A stretch of 64,000 bases of DNA from Wenjunlia tyrosinilytica (lineage in GTDB: Bacteria > Actinomycetota > Actinomycetes > Streptomycetales > Streptomycetaceae), in the NCBI RefSeq assembly GCF_014646055.1, contig NZ_BMMS01000006.1, positions 180,883 through 244,882 on the forward strand, in the 5' to 3' direction. Position numbers and translations under genes: made by a program. The notes beneath the pieces are model-generated. The model searched no databases and had not been told where the DNA came from. It saw nothing but the letters and a program-made list of their open reading frames with translations. Shown here piece by piece: positions 11,307 to 19,437 of this stretch (position 1 is its first letter; every line of letters starts with the position of its first letter).

Positions 11307-11380
11307 TGGCCAGGGCCGGGGTCGAACCGGCGACCTTCCGCTTTTCAGGCGGACGCTCGTACCAACTGAGCTACCTGGCC
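11307..11380 (-). tRNA. tRNA-Phe (GAA)
   Basis: Minus-strand cloverleaf with acceptor GGCCAGG/CCTGGCC, D arm TAGCTCAGTTGGTACGAGC, anticodon loop CTGAAAA (GAA) and T arm GGTTCGACCCC. The discriminator is A. It is the 5' member of the Phe-Asp pair. Confidence 0.95.
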
Positions 11381-11468
11381 GATGCCCGGTCGCCCGGGCA
11401 CTGGGAAAGAGCATACCGGATGGGGTGGAGTGCCTCCGAACGCATATGTGCCGTCGGCGCGGGCCGGT

Positions 11469-11927
11469 CTAACGGCCGTTCCGGGGCGGGAGAGCGGTGC
11501 CTCGAGGGCACAGGGCGACGGCGAGCGCGGCTGCGGCCGCGTAGCCGACGGCGGGCAGCACCACGAAGGCGAGCGCGGGGCGGTGACGGGCCCCGGTGGC
11601 CTCCTGGGCGAGCCAGCCGAGCGCGAGGACGGTCCATGGCGCCAGGAGGGCGGTCGCGCCCGCCAGGCGCACCCCGGCCACCTGAAGGGCGGGCCACGCC
11701 AGCAGCGCCGCCACCCCGGCCAGCACGAGCGCGGTCGTCCCGTCGGTGGTGCCCGGGCGGCTGTTGACCCCCTCGGTGGCGATGGCGGCGACGAAGAGCA
11801 CCCCGATGAACGCCCCGGCACCGGCGGCCCGCAGCGCGGGCCCGAGGAAGCGCCACCACGGCGCCCCGCCACTGGGGGAAGGGACGGGGGAGGGGGCAGG
11901 GGTGCAGGAGGTGGGAGCCAAGATCAC
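11469..11927 (-). CDS. Small integral membrane protein, unknown
   Basis: A protein of about 152 residues with roughly four hydrophobic segments (around residues 30-52, 63-85, 88-110 and 118-142), preceded by a Pro/Ser-rich N-terminus. No family was recognised and no catalytic motif is visible. The GTG at 11927 overlaps the stop of the upstream secreted-protein gene in a GTGA arrangement, implying translational coupling. A TTG two codons later has better spacing from GGAGG and is the alternative start. The two genes form a small unit read toward the tRNA pair. Confidence 0.6.
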   Translation of the reverse strand: MILAPTSCTPAPSPVPSPSGGAPWWRFLGPALRAAGAGAFIGVLFVAAIATEGVNSRPGTTDGTTALVLAGVAALLAWPALQVAGVRLAGATALLAPWTVLALGWLAQEATGARHRPALAFVVLPAVGYAAAAALAVALCPRGTALPPRNGR

Positions 11928-12586
11928 CACCTCCCCCGAGACGTACGGCCCACGGCCACGCCCTCGGATTTGACGCCGGTTCGGAGGCCATGGCCGACGC
12001 CCCGGCCGAGCGGCGGCGCGGCGCCGGGAGCCGCCTCGGCAGCGGCCGCCCCCGCTGCCGTGTGTACGGCCCTGCCGACCGTCCCGGCCCTGCCGACCGT
12101 CCCGCCCCTGTCGGCCGACGCCGTGTCCGGGCGCGTTGCCGCTGCCTTGGCGGCGGTCCTGTCGGCCGTCCTGGCCGGCGTGTTCGGGGATGCCTCCGGG
12201 AAGGCGTAGGTACGGGGCGCCCGGGCGGCGGTGCTCACTACCAGGCGGGGGCTCGGGCCGCCGAGGTCGGTGATCCTCAGACGGAGGCCGGCCGTCCTGC
12301 CCGATCGGTGGTGACGGTCGAACACGCCGAGGGTGCCGCGTGTGGCGGACTTCACTACGGCTCTCGGTCCGCCCCTCCCGTTCGTCAGGTCGATCTTGCC
12401 GCCGCTGATCGGCACCGACTTCTCGGCGGCGCTCTTGCCCACCGCGCCCACCACCGCGCCCTCCACCGCGGCGCCGCCCCCGTGGTCGGCCCGGGCGGTC
12501 GTGGGCAGGACAACGGCCGCTCCGAGCGCCACCACCGCCACGGCGGCACGCGGCGCGCGCCTGCTCCTGCTCTTCCCGTTGGGCAT
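11924..12586 (-). CDS. Secreted hypothetical protein
   Basis: A 220-residue protein with a clear Sec signal: basic start MPNGKSRSRRAPR, hydrophobic AAVAVVALGAAVVL and a likely cleavage near TTARA-D. The mature part starts with DHGGGAAVEGAVVGAVG, contains a beta-like segment SVPISGGKIDLTNGRGG, and ends in a low-complexity Ala/Gly/Thr tail. AGGAGA six bases before the ATG supports the start. The function is unknown. It is the first gene of a pair with the membrane protein that overlaps its stop codon, so the two products may act together at the cell envelope. Confidence 0.65.
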   Translation of the reverse strand: MPNGKSRSRRAPRAAVAVVALGAAVVLPTTARADHGGGAAVEGAVVGAVGKSAAEKSVPISGGKIDLTNGRGGPRAVVKSATRGTLGVFDRHHRSGRTAGLRLRITDLGGPSPRLVVSTAARAPRTYAFPEASPNTPARTADRTAAKAAATRPDTASADRGGTVGRAGTVGRAVHTAAGAAAAEAAPGAAPPLGRGVGHGLRTGVKSEGVAVGRTSRGRW

Positions 12587-12748
12587 CCGTTCTCCTGATC
12601 GTGGTCGGCCGGCGGCCCTTCACGACAACGTTAAATGTCGGGTATTGCAGTGCTCGCTAGGTTATGTAACAGAACGACAGCAGCCGCCCGTCGTCCGTGC
12701 TTCGGCACCACGCCCCCATCCGCTCCCCGGGACGGTTTACTGGGGATC

Positions 12749-13546
12749 ATGCCGCCGTTGTCCACCATGTCCGCCCCCCGGCGAGCCCGGGCGGCCTGTG
12801 CATTGCTCGTCACCGCGGCGGTCGCCGCCGTACTGGCGGGCTGCGGAGCCCCCGGCGAGCTGCGCAGCTCCGGGCCGACCCCCGGCGCCTCCGCCCCCGT
12901 CAGGCTCTGGCCCGACCACACCCCCTCGCCGCCTCCGCCTCCGCCCGGCGACGCTCCGGCGAACCGGCCCTCACGCGTGAACGGTGTCCCCGAGGTGCCC
13001 TCGGACGACATCCGCGACGCCAACGCCCTCAGGATCGTGCAGAGGGACGTCGCGGACACGCAGAACGTCACCGGCTCCGACGCCCTCGACGACCAGACGC
13101 GGCAGCGGGTGCGGGACTGCCCCGAGGACTGCCCGGTCCGCACCCCCGCCTACCACGACCTGACCGGGGACGGGAAGGCCGATCTGATCGTCGCCATCGA
13201 CATGGACGCGGGTTATCTTTCGGTGCGCGCCTACGCCCTCCGGAACAAGAAGGTGGTGCGGATCCTGTCCACCGTGGACGTCTCCTCTGCGGTCGAGGTC
13301 TCCGACCAGCAACTGACCATGCGCTCACCCGACCAGGCGGCGGGCTTCGAGAACGCCACCTTCTACGGCTGGGACGGCTGGAACAAGGGCATGGTCTACC
13401 TCGGCAACCTCCTGCTGGAGGTCAAGCCCGCCCCCACCCCCTCGCGCAAGGCGCCCACCTCGCCGAACGCCGCCCCGGGCCCCACCAAGGCCCCTCGCAC
13501 CGAAACCACGGTCCCCCCCGTCCTGCCCTCGGCGGCGCCACGATGA
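12749..13546 (+). CDS. Lipoprotein preceding histidine kinase (CseA-like)
   Basis: A 265-residue lipoprotein with lipobox VLAGC near residue 34. The mature domain (about residues 90-230) contains DLTGDGKADLIVAIDMD, a calcium-loop-like DxTGDGxxD motif followed by beta strands, and the C-terminus is Pro/Thr/Ala-rich. The layout recalls CseA, the lipoprotein that modulates the CseC sensor kinase in Streptomyces, but this is an inference from domain style and context. Its stop overlaps the kinase start as ATGA, so the two are translationally coupled. The ATG at 12749 follows GGGG, and a second ATG at 12767 is possible. Confidence 0.75.
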   Translation: MPPLSTMSAPRRARAACALLVTAAVAAVLAGCGAPGELRSSGPTPGASAPVRLWPDHTPSPPPPPPGDAPANRPSRVNGVPEVPSDDIRDANALRIVQRDVADTQNVTGSDALDDQTRQRVRDCPEDCPVRTPAYHDLTGDGKADLIVAIDMDAGYLSVRAYALRNKKVVRILSTVDVSSAVEVSDQQLTMRSPDQAAGFENATFYGWDGWNKGMVYLGNLLLEVKPAPTPSRKAPTSPNAAPGPTKAPRTETTVPPVLPSAAPR

Positions 13547-14868
13547 CCAAGCACCGCCACGGCCGGCTGCGGCCCCGCATTCCCTCCTTCACGGCGACCC
13601 TCTACTGGAAGTTCGCCGTGACCATCGCCGGTGTCGCCTGCCTGGTCGCCGTCGTGCTCAGCCTGCTGGTGCACAACTCCGCCGCCCGCCAGAACGCCGA
13701 CTTCGCGCGCAAGGAGGCCCTGGCCAGGCTCGACAGCGCCGCCGACAACTACTCGTTCGGCGACCCGCTCGAGTCCTACGCGGGCGTGGACCCGCCGGAC
13801 CTGCCGTCGAGCCTGCGCAGCGTCGCCCTGCACGGAGGGCGCGGCACGATGCTCGGCCATTACAAGGGCCGGTCCACGATGTGGGCGGCGGGCCCCGCGG
13901 ACGGCAAGGCGCTCGCTGTCCGCGTCGACTACGCCCAGTCCGAGAAGGCCATCTCCAGCCTGGACCGGGCCATCGCGGGCTCCGCCGTCCTGGCCGTGGG
14001 CATCACCGCACTCGCCGGTCTGTTCGCCGCCTCCCGCATCAGCCGCAGGCTCCACGACACCGCTCAGGTCGCCCGCCGGATAAGCGCCGGTGACCTGGAC
14101 GCCCGGGTCGGCAAGGGGTGCACCTCGTCGCGCCCCGAACGGGCGCACGACGAGGTGACCGCCGTCGCCCACGCCCTGAACTCCATGGCCTCCGCGCTCC
14201 AGAGCCGGATCAAGACCGAGCAGCGCTTCACCGCCGACGTCGCCCATGAGCTGCGCACCCCGCTCACCGGTCTGCACGCCGCCGCCGAGCTCCTGCCCCC
14301 CGGCCGTCCCACCGAGCTGGTCCGCGACCGCGTCCAGGCCCTGCGCCGTCTCACCGAGGACCTGCTGGAGATCTCCCGCCTCGACGCACGTGTGGAGCAG
14401 GCGAACCTCGACATGCACCGCCTCGGCCCGCTGGTCTCGCAGGCCGTCTTCAGTACGGGCCTCGACGCCGAGGTGCACGTGGTGGAGGACGCGGTGCTGG
14501 AGACCGACCGGCGCCGCCTCGACAGGATCATCGGCAATCTCATCGCCAACGCCCACCGGCACGGCAGCCCACCGGTCGTCGTGACCGTGCACGGGTCCCT
14601 CATCAGCGTGCGCGACCACGGTGACGGCTACCCGGACGATCTTCTGGACCACGGACCGCAGCGGTTCCGTACCGAGTCCACGGCCTCGGGCAAGAAGGGC
14701 CACGGCCTGGGCCTGACCATAGCCGTCGGCCAGGCGCAGGTCCTCAACGCGGATCTGCACTTCTCCAACGCCCCCGACGGCGGCGCCGTGACCACGCTCG
14801 TCCTGAGATCGGTTCCCGGCCTCGCGGACGAGGTCGGGAACGACGAGACCTGGAGAGGCGAGACGTAG
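13543..14868 (+). CDS. Membrane sensor histidine kinase
   Basis: A 441-residue kinase with a first membrane segment at about 22-44, an extracytoplasmic sensor loop of about 100 residues, a second segment at about 143-163, then HAMP, HisKA with phospho-acceptor His235 in ADVAHELRTPL, and HATPase with N box NLIANAHRH, G1 VRDHGDGYP and G2 GHGLGLTI. All catalytic boxes look intact. No response regulator is adjacent. The only coupled partner is the upstream lipoprotein, which overlaps by four bases, so the lipoprotein probably acts as sensory accessory. The cognate regulator must be elsewhere. Confidence 0.92.
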   Translation: MTKHRHGRLRPRIPSFTATLYWKFAVTIAGVACLVAVVLSLLVHNSAARQNADFARKEALARLDSAADNYSFGDPLESYAGVDPPDLPSSLRSVALHGGRGTMLGHYKGRSTMWAAGPADGKALAVRVDYAQSEKAISSLDRAIAGSAVLAVGITALAGLFAASRISRRLHDTAQVARRISAGDLDARVGKGCTSSRPERAHDEVTAVAHALNSMASALQSRIKTEQRFTADVAHELRTPLTGLHAAAELLPPGRPTELVRDRVQALRRLTEDLLEISRLDARVEQANLDMHRLGPLVSQAVFSTGLDAEVHVVEDAVLETDRRRLDRIIGNLIANAHRHGSPPVVVTVHGSLISVRDHGDGYPDDLLDHGPQRFRTESTASGKKGHGLGLTIAVGQAQVLNADLHFSNAPDGGAVTTLVLRSVPGLADEVGNDETWRGET

Positions 14869-14934
14869 CGGGACGAGGCGTAGCGGGACGAGACGTGGAC
14901 AGTCGAGACGTGGACAGTCGAGGCGTGGGGGCTC
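14860..14934. repeat. Five tandem 15-bp repeats at the 3' end of the kinase gene
   Basis: Five 15-bp units beginning GAGACGT or GAGGCGT run in register from the last codons of the kinase into the intergenic region. Units 3 and 4 (GAGACGTGGACAGTC) are identical. The repeat starts with the codons Glu-Thr-stop, so it looks like duplication of the gene terminus. Confidence 0.7.
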
Positions 14935-15019
14935 ACGGAGGGACGAGACGTAAGGGGCTCATGGAGAACCGCGGGAACGCAGCGAGCCCCGGGCCACTGG
15001 CCCGAGGCTCACTCGACTG

Positions 15020-15094
15020 CGGTCCTGACGGGATTTGAACCCGCGGCCTCCACCTTGACAGGGTGGCGAGCACTCCAAACTGCTCCACAGGACC
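15020..15094 (-). tRNA. tRNA-Asp (GUC), second copy
   Basis: Sequence identical to the copy at 11210-11284, including a few flanking bases on both sides. Anticodon loop CTGTCAA. It lies 35 bp downstream of tRNA-Glu on the same strand, forming a Glu-Asp transcription unit. Confidence 0.95.
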
Positions 15095-15129
15095 TGGCGC
15101 AGGCGCTAACGCCTGAACAGGATGGTACG

Positions 15130-15202
15130 TGCCCCCAACGGGATTCGAACCCGTGCTACCGCCTTGAAAGGGCGGCGTCCTGGGCCACTAGACGATGAGG
15201 GC
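15130..15202 (-). tRNA. tRNA-Glu (UUC)
   Basis: Minus-strand cloverleaf with acceptor GCCCTCA pairing to TGGGGGC, anticodon loop CTTTCAA (UUC) and T arm GGTTCGAATCC. Discriminator A. Confidence 0.95.
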
Positions 15203-15336
15203 TGGTGGCCTTCCTGGCGTTTGTTGCCGCCGGGGACGTGAGAAGCATATGGGATGCCGGGGGTTTCGCCAAAACGGGTTTGCCCAGGCCCGGCCGCGCC
15301 CCGGAAGGGCACCGGGGAGGGGGCTCACCAGGGGGC

Positions 15337-16803
15337 TCACGGCTGCCCTTCCGAGCGGGGCATCGCCGCCTTCTCGTTCTCCTTCGGCAGGTGCCGGGTG
15401 ATCTCCGCCTTGGCCAGCCCCAGGCCGCCGAGCGTGATGTCGTCCCAGGCCTGGAGCCGGTGGGTGTCCCGGTCCATGTAGAGCACGGATGTCTGCACCT
15501 TCTGCGGCTCGTCGCTCTCCACCGCCCGCAGGCCCCCACCGCCCGTAGTGCCCTGTACGAACAGCCGGGTGCCCCGGCGCAGGACGGTCGTGTCCCGCTG
15601 GTGGGTGTGCCCGGCGAGGGCGAGGGGCACCACGCCATCGGTCTCCTCGGCCGCCACCGGGTTGTGCGTGATCGCCACATCGACCCGGCCGTCCCTGGTC
15701 CGGATGGCGTCCGCGAGCCGGCGCCCGGCGCCCCGTTCCGCCGGGTCCCCCTCCGCCCGTACCGACCGGTCGGGGGTGAACTGCGGGTCGCCGATCCCCG
15801 CGATCCTCAGCCCGGCGACGCTCACCACGTCCCCGTTGTCCACCACGTGCGCGCCCTTGCGGGTCGCCATGGCCTCCTGGGTGGACATGGAGTCGTGGTT
15901 GCCGCGCACCCATACATAGGGCGCGCCCAGGTCGGGGACGGCCTCGGTGAACTTGTTCTCGGCCGCCGTCCCGTGATCCATCGTGTCGCCGGTGTCGATG
16001 ATCACGTCCACCTTGTAGTCGGCCACTATCGACCGGATCAGGTTCCAGGCCGTGGGGTTGAGGTGGATGTCGGACACATGGAGCACCCGCAGGGTCGTCG
16101 GGTCCGGGGTGTAGGCGGGCAGGGACGAGGTCGTGTCGTAGAGCTTGGTGACATTCGTGACCAGCCGGGCGAGCTCCTGCCGGTAGACGTCGAAGTTCGT
16201 GGCGATGCTGCGGGCGTTGCCCACCACCGAGGGGGCGCTGCTGAGCAGCCCCGAGTAGCGCGGCTCAAGCACCGATTTCGGATTCCAGGTGGCCCAGGCG
16301 GTCACCCCGCTGGCCGTGAGCAGGGCCAGGGCGAGAGCGCCCGCGGCCATCGCCCGGCGGGGCCTGCGGTAGACGACCAGGCCGACGGCGGTGGCCCCGG
16401 CGACGACGGCGGCCGAGGAGCGGACCGCCAGGTTCACCGCGTTGCCCCGGACGTCCCCCGCCACTTCCTCGTCCAGACCCTCGAGGCGTTCGGGGTGGTT
16501 GACGATGGCGCCGGCTCGCACGGGGTCGAGCCGCCGCACATCCACGTCGAGGCGGACGGGCGCGTGATGGGTGTCCAACTCCAGGGCGCCCAGCGGGGGA
16601 ACGTTGACGTCGGTGCCCCCGCTGAACGACGGGTGCAGCGACATCCGCGTATCCACCGGGCCCACGGGCGCGTGCACCGCGCCGACCACGACGAGGCCGA
16701 GCCACGCCCCGACAAGGGTGACGGCCGCGAGGACCAGGGCACGGCGCAACGGTGGCTGGTCCGGTTCGAGTTGGACCTCGGGTCCGAGTCGCACTGGCGC
16801 CAT
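15337..16803 (-). CDS. Membrane-anchored metallophosphoesterase
   Basis: A 488-residue calcineurin-like phosphoesterase. Two hydrophobic segments (about residues 22-44 and 145-185) flank an extracytoplasmic-looking beta-rich N-terminal region. The catalytic domain follows, with the metal ligands of the family in order: VLHVSDIHLNP, DVIIDTGDTMDHG, VWVRGNHDS, THNP and LAGHTHQRD. It therefore binds two divalent metals and hydrolyses phosphomonoesters or diesters, probably outside the membrane, with unknown substrate. The ATG at 16803 has only a weak ribosome binding site. It is divergent from the metallopeptidase gene at 16875. Confidence 0.9.
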   Translation of the reverse strand: MAPVRLGPEVQLEPDQPPLRRALVLAAVTLVGAWLGLVVVGAVHAPVGPVDTRMSLHPSFSGGTDVNVPPLGALELDTHHAPVRLDVDVRRLDPVRAGAIVNHPERLEGLDEEVAGDVRGNAVNLAVRSSAAVVAGATAVGLVVYRRPRRAMAAGALALALLTASGVTAWATWNPKSVLEPRYSGLLSSAPSVVGNARSIATNFDVYRQELARLVTNVTKLYDTTSSLPAYTPDPTTLRVLHVSDIHLNPTAWNLIRSIVADYKVDVIIDTGDTMDHGTAAENKFTEAVPDLGAPYVWVRGNHDSMSTQEAMATRKGAHVVDNGDVVSVAGLRIAGIGDPQFTPDRSVRAEGDPAERGAGRRLADAIRTRDGRVDVAITHNPVAAEETDGVVPLALAGHTHQRDTTVLRRGTRLFVQGTTGGGGLRAVESDEPQKVQTSVLYMDRDTHRLQAWDDITLGGLGLAKAEITRHLPKENEKAAMPRSEGQP

Positions 16804-16874
16804 TGCCGACCCATGCCCAGCCGCAGGGCGGTTATGCGGGTGTGTCGGGGCCCTCGGTCCCGCAGAATGGCGCT

Positions 16875-17225
16875 GTGCTGGAGATGACGCGGGAAGAGTT
16901 CGAAGAGCTGGTCGGGGAGGCCCTCGACCGCATCCCCCCTGAGCTGACACGGCTCATGGACAACGTGGCGGTGTTCGTCGAGGACGAGCCGGCCCCCGAG
17001 GACCCCGAGCTGCTCGGACTGTACGAGGGGACCCCCCTGACCGAGCGCGGCGAGTGGTACGCGGGGGTGCTTCCGGACCGCATCACCATCTACCGCAACC
17101 CCACGCTGCGCATGTGCGCCACCCGCGAGGAGGCGATCGAGGAGACCGAGATCACCGTCGTCCACGAGATCGCGCACCACTTCGGCATCGACGACGAGAG
17201 GCTGCACGCGCTCGGGTACGGGTGA
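16875..17225 (+). CDS. Zincin-like metallopeptidase family protein
   Basis: A 116-residue protein of the small zincin-like family (Zincin_1). The active-site signature HEIAHHFGIDDERL near the C-terminus follows the HExxHxxGxxD pattern, with two His and an Asp as zinc ligands and Glu as general base. An acidic N-terminal helical region (MTREEFEELVGEALDRIPPEL) and the strand GVLPDRITIYRNP precede it. There is no signal peptide, so it is cytoplasmic. Substrates are unknown. The GTG at 16875 (MLEMTREE) is preferred, and the ATG three codons later is an alternative. Confidence 0.9.
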   Translation: MLEMTREEFEELVGEALDRIPPELTRLMDNVAVFVEDEPAPEDPELLGLYEGTPLTERGEWYAGVLPDRITIYRNPTLRMCATREEAIEETEITVVHEIAHHFGIDDERLHALGYG

Positions 17226-17285
17226 GCGGGGCGGTCGGCTCGGCCTTGCCACGGGGGCGGCGCCGCCGGGGGAGGACCGCAGCCC

Positions 17286-17639
17286 TCAGAGCGCGGAGCC
17301 GAGGGCCCAGCCCGCAGCCGCCGCGCCCAGGCCCACGGCCAGGCTCACGCCGACGTTGGCCGCCGCCTGCCCGTTGGCGCCCGACTCGATCAGCCGCAGC
17401 GTCTCGTAGCCGAAGGTGCTGAACGTCGTCAGCGCTCCGCACAGCCCCGTGCCGATCAGGAGCCGCAGATCGGGCGAACCCGCCCGCAGCACCACGCCGA
17501 GGACGAGCGACCCCACGATGTTGACCGTGAACGTCCCCCAGGGGAATCCCGACGCGGTCCGGGCGCTCACCCAGCGGTCGGTCAGATAGCGCAGCGGCGC
17601 CCCCACGGCCGCGCCGAGGGCGACGAGAAGGACGTTCAC
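17286..17639 (-). CDS. crcB: Fluoride channel subunit FluC/CrcB (second)
   Basis: A 117-residue four-helix membrane protein of the Fluc/CrcB family, which exports fluoride as a dual-topology dimer. Family marks are [13 protein letters not shown] in helix 1, [12 protein letters not shown] in helix 2 and [14 protein letters not shown] in helix 3 with the phenylalanine ladder. It starts with a GTG at 17639 that overlaps the stop of the DUF190 gene as GTGA. It pairs with the homologue at 18025-18510, and two adjacent genes usually mean an obligate heterodimer with opposite orientations. Confidence 0.93.
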   Translation of the reverse strand: MNVLLVALGAAVGAPLRYLTDRWVSARTASGFPWGTFTVNIVGSLVLGVVLRAGSPDLRLLIGTGLCGALTTFSTFGYETLRLIESGANGQAAANVGVSLAVGLGAAAAGWALGSAL

Positions 17640-18028
17640 GAGCCCTCGCCGCCGGACGCCGGACCACCGGGGGTACGGCGGCCGGGTGCGTCGTGGCCGC
17701 CGGGTGTGTAGTGGATGACGTCCACGTCGTCGATGGTGATCGTGCCGCGCTCCAGGATCTCGTCGAGCTGCGGCAGGAACGCGTCGATCGCCTCGGCCGT
17801 GTCCACGATGAGCACCGCGACGGGCAGCCCGCCACTGAGGCTGAGGATGCGGCTGGTGTGCACGCGGTGGGAGGCGCCGAACCCCTCGAAGCCGCGCAGC
17901 ACCGTGGCCCCGGCGAGCCGGGCCCGGTGCGCCCGGTGGACGATCTCCGCGTAGAGCGGGCGGTGGTGCCAGGTCGCCTGCTCGCTGACGAAGACGGTGA
18001 CGCGGCGACCGCGGTGGTGTTCCTTCAC
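17636..18028 (-). CDS. DUF190 protein in fluoride channel operon
   Basis: A 130-residue cytoplasmic protein of the DUF190 family, which has a PII-like ferredoxin fold. Typical segments are [39 protein letters not shown] and [19 protein letters not shown]. The C-terminal 25 residues are Gly/Pro/Arg-rich and probably disordered. AAGGAG eight bases upstream supports the GTG at 18028. It is translationally coupled on both sides by four-base overlaps with crcB genes, so it is likely a stoichiometric partner or regulator of the fluoride channel. A nucleotide-binding sensor role is inferred from the PII-like fold, not shown. Confidence 0.9.
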   Translation of the reverse strand: MKEHHRGRRVTVFVSEQATWHHRPLYAEIVHRAHRARLAGATVLRGFEGFGASHRVHTSRILSLSGGLPVAVLIVDTAEAIDAFLPQLDEILERGTITIDDVDVIHYTPGGHDAPGRRTPGGPASGGEGS

Positions 18029-18510
18029 GGCTGGGCTCCTTCGGGCAGTTCTTCCTGGTCTTCCCGATCGTCCGGCGTGGCGTTTCCCCCGCGCGCCGCT
18101 CTGCGCAGCAGCGCCCGGGTCGCCGCCGTCCCCAGCCAGACCCCGGCGAGGCCCGCGAGGACGCTGCCGAGGCAGTAGAAGGCGGCGGTGGCGGCTGCGC
18201 CTTCTGCGAGGAGGGCCCGGATGTCGGCCATGTAGGCGGAGAAGGTGGTGAAGCCGCCGAGGACGCCGATGCCGAGGAAGGGGCGGACCAGGCGGTGCGG
18301 GGGCGGGCCCTCGTTGACCGCTGCCATCAGCACGCCGATCAGCAGGCAGCCGAGGGCGTTGATGCCGAAGACCGTCCACGGGTAGTGGCCGGGGCGCGTG
18401 GGCAGGACCTCGGTGGCGCCGTAGCGGGCGAGCGTCCCGAGCACACCGCCGAGCGCCACCGCGGCGAGTACGGGCCACTGGGAGGGATGTCCTGGTCTTG
18501 CCGCAGCCAT
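18025..18510 (-). CDS. crcB: Fluoride channel subunit FluC/CrcB (first)
   Basis: A 161-residue CrcB/FluC homologue, first gene of the fluC-DUF190-fluC operon. It has four transmembrane helices with the family motifs [24 protein letters not shown] and [13 protein letters not shown], and a charged C-terminal tail ([12 protein letters not shown]) that the partner subunit lacks. AGGAG lies about eight bases before the ATG at 18510. The stop overlaps the DUF190 start as GTGA. I looked for a fluoride (crcB-motif) riboswitch in the leader and did not find one. Confidence 0.93.
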   Translation of the reverse strand: MAAARPGHPSQWPVLAAVALGGVLGTLARYGATEVLPTRPGHYPWTVFGINALGCLLIGVLMAAVNEGPPPHRLVRPFLGIGVLGGFTTFSAYMADIRALLAEGAAATAAFYCLGSVLAGLAGVWLGTAATRALLRRAARGGNATPDDREDQEELPEGAQP

Positions 18511-18560
18511 GGACAGACTCCTATCACCTCGTTGGTGCCGGGCGGAGCGCGGCTCTTTTT

Positions 18561-18630
18561 GCTGGGTGGCTTCCGCTGGGTCGCTTCCGCTGGGTGGCTT
18601 CCGCTGGGTCGCTTCCGCTCGGTCGCTCTC
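18561..18630. repeat. Five tandem 14-bp repeats
   Basis: Five copies of a 14-bp unit (GCTGGGTGGCTTCC / GCTGGGTCGCTTCC alternating, last copy diverged) in the divergent region between the crcB operon and the lipoprotein gene at 18701. Confidence 0.7.
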
Positions 18631-18700
18631 GACGGGCCGCGGCTTTCGATCCGGTCGGCGGGATCCGTGTCCTGCGGGGAGCGGCGGCGTTGTTCAGTGC

Positions 18701-19180
18701 ATGTCGAGGACAGTGGCAGCCCGGCGCAGCGCGCTCACTTTGCTCCCCGCGGCCGTCCTGGTCCTGTGCGGGGGATGCATGAGCGTGGGCGACGAGGTCG
18801 GGCGTCCGGGACCGGGGGCCTCCGCCGTCCCGAGGGTGGACGGCCGTCCGGGCGCCGGTGTGGGGCGGGGTGCGCAGAGGGACGAGGGCGCGGTGGCGCC
18901 CGGTGAGACGCACGGTGCGAGTGGCCACCCGTCCTCACGGCCCGAGCGGTCGTCCCGTCCGCGGGAGGAGAAGGGGGGCCGCCCCCGGGGGCACACCCCG
19001 GGCCCCAGCGCCCCCGACGGCCCGAAGGGCCCGCCTCCGTCGCTGCCGGCGGAGCCCCGGCCGGAACCCACCACGGAGCCCCCGGCGCCCCCGACCCCGT
19101 CCCCGACTCCGCCGGCTCCCACGCCCACCCCGACCCCCACACCGACGGATTCGACGCCACCGGAGGGTTCCGCCGCCTGA
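18701..19180 (+). CDS. Pro-rich lipoprotein, unknown
   Basis: A 159-residue lipoprotein. A basic N-terminus (MSRTVAARRSAL) and a hydrophobic stretch end in the lipobox LCGGC at about residues 22-26. The rest is low-complexity: Gly/Arg/Pro-rich to about residue 110, then PTP repeats (TPSPTPPAPTPTPTPTPT). No folded domain is visible, so it may be a cell-wall spacer or anchor. The ATG at 18701 is preferred, although its ribosome binding site is weak. It precedes the RNA helicase by 257 bp and does not look cotranscribed with it. Confidence 0.6.
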   Translation: MSRTVAARRSALTLLPAAVLVLCGGCMSVGDEVGRPGPGASAVPRVDGRPGAGVGRGAQRDEGAVAPGETHGASGHPSSRPERSSRPREEKGGRPRGHTPGPSAPDGPKGPPPSLPAEPRPEPTTEPPAPPTPSPTPPAPTPTPTPTPTDSTPPEGSAA

Positions 19181-19437
19181 ATCCTTTGGATTCGGTGGGG
19201 GTGACCCCATCGTGTTAAGCTTCCTCGGACGATCGTGTGCGCACAGCCCTGAAGATGCGATTTGCTGTTCGGTGGGCCCGGAGCGTACGCTGATAGATCG
19301 TTTGATCCCATCTGCCCGGCGCTGAACGAGACGCGCCCTACGGCGCGTTCCGATCATTCCGTGGCTGACCGCATGAGGCGGTCTATGCGAACCGCGGGAA
19401 CTGGCGCGTGCCACATCCCGGAAGGTTCTACTTTCGC

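Noticed and set aside
11469-12623. A single 384-residue minus-strand protein spanning two genes
   Set aside because: The first two thirds are the wrong frame of the secreted-protein gene. Only the last 152 residues are membrane-protein-like and have their own start.
18511-18570. Fluoride riboswitch upstream of the crcB operon
   Set aside because: The leader lacks the conserved pseudoknot sequence blocks of the crcB motif. Only a normal ribosome binding site is visible.
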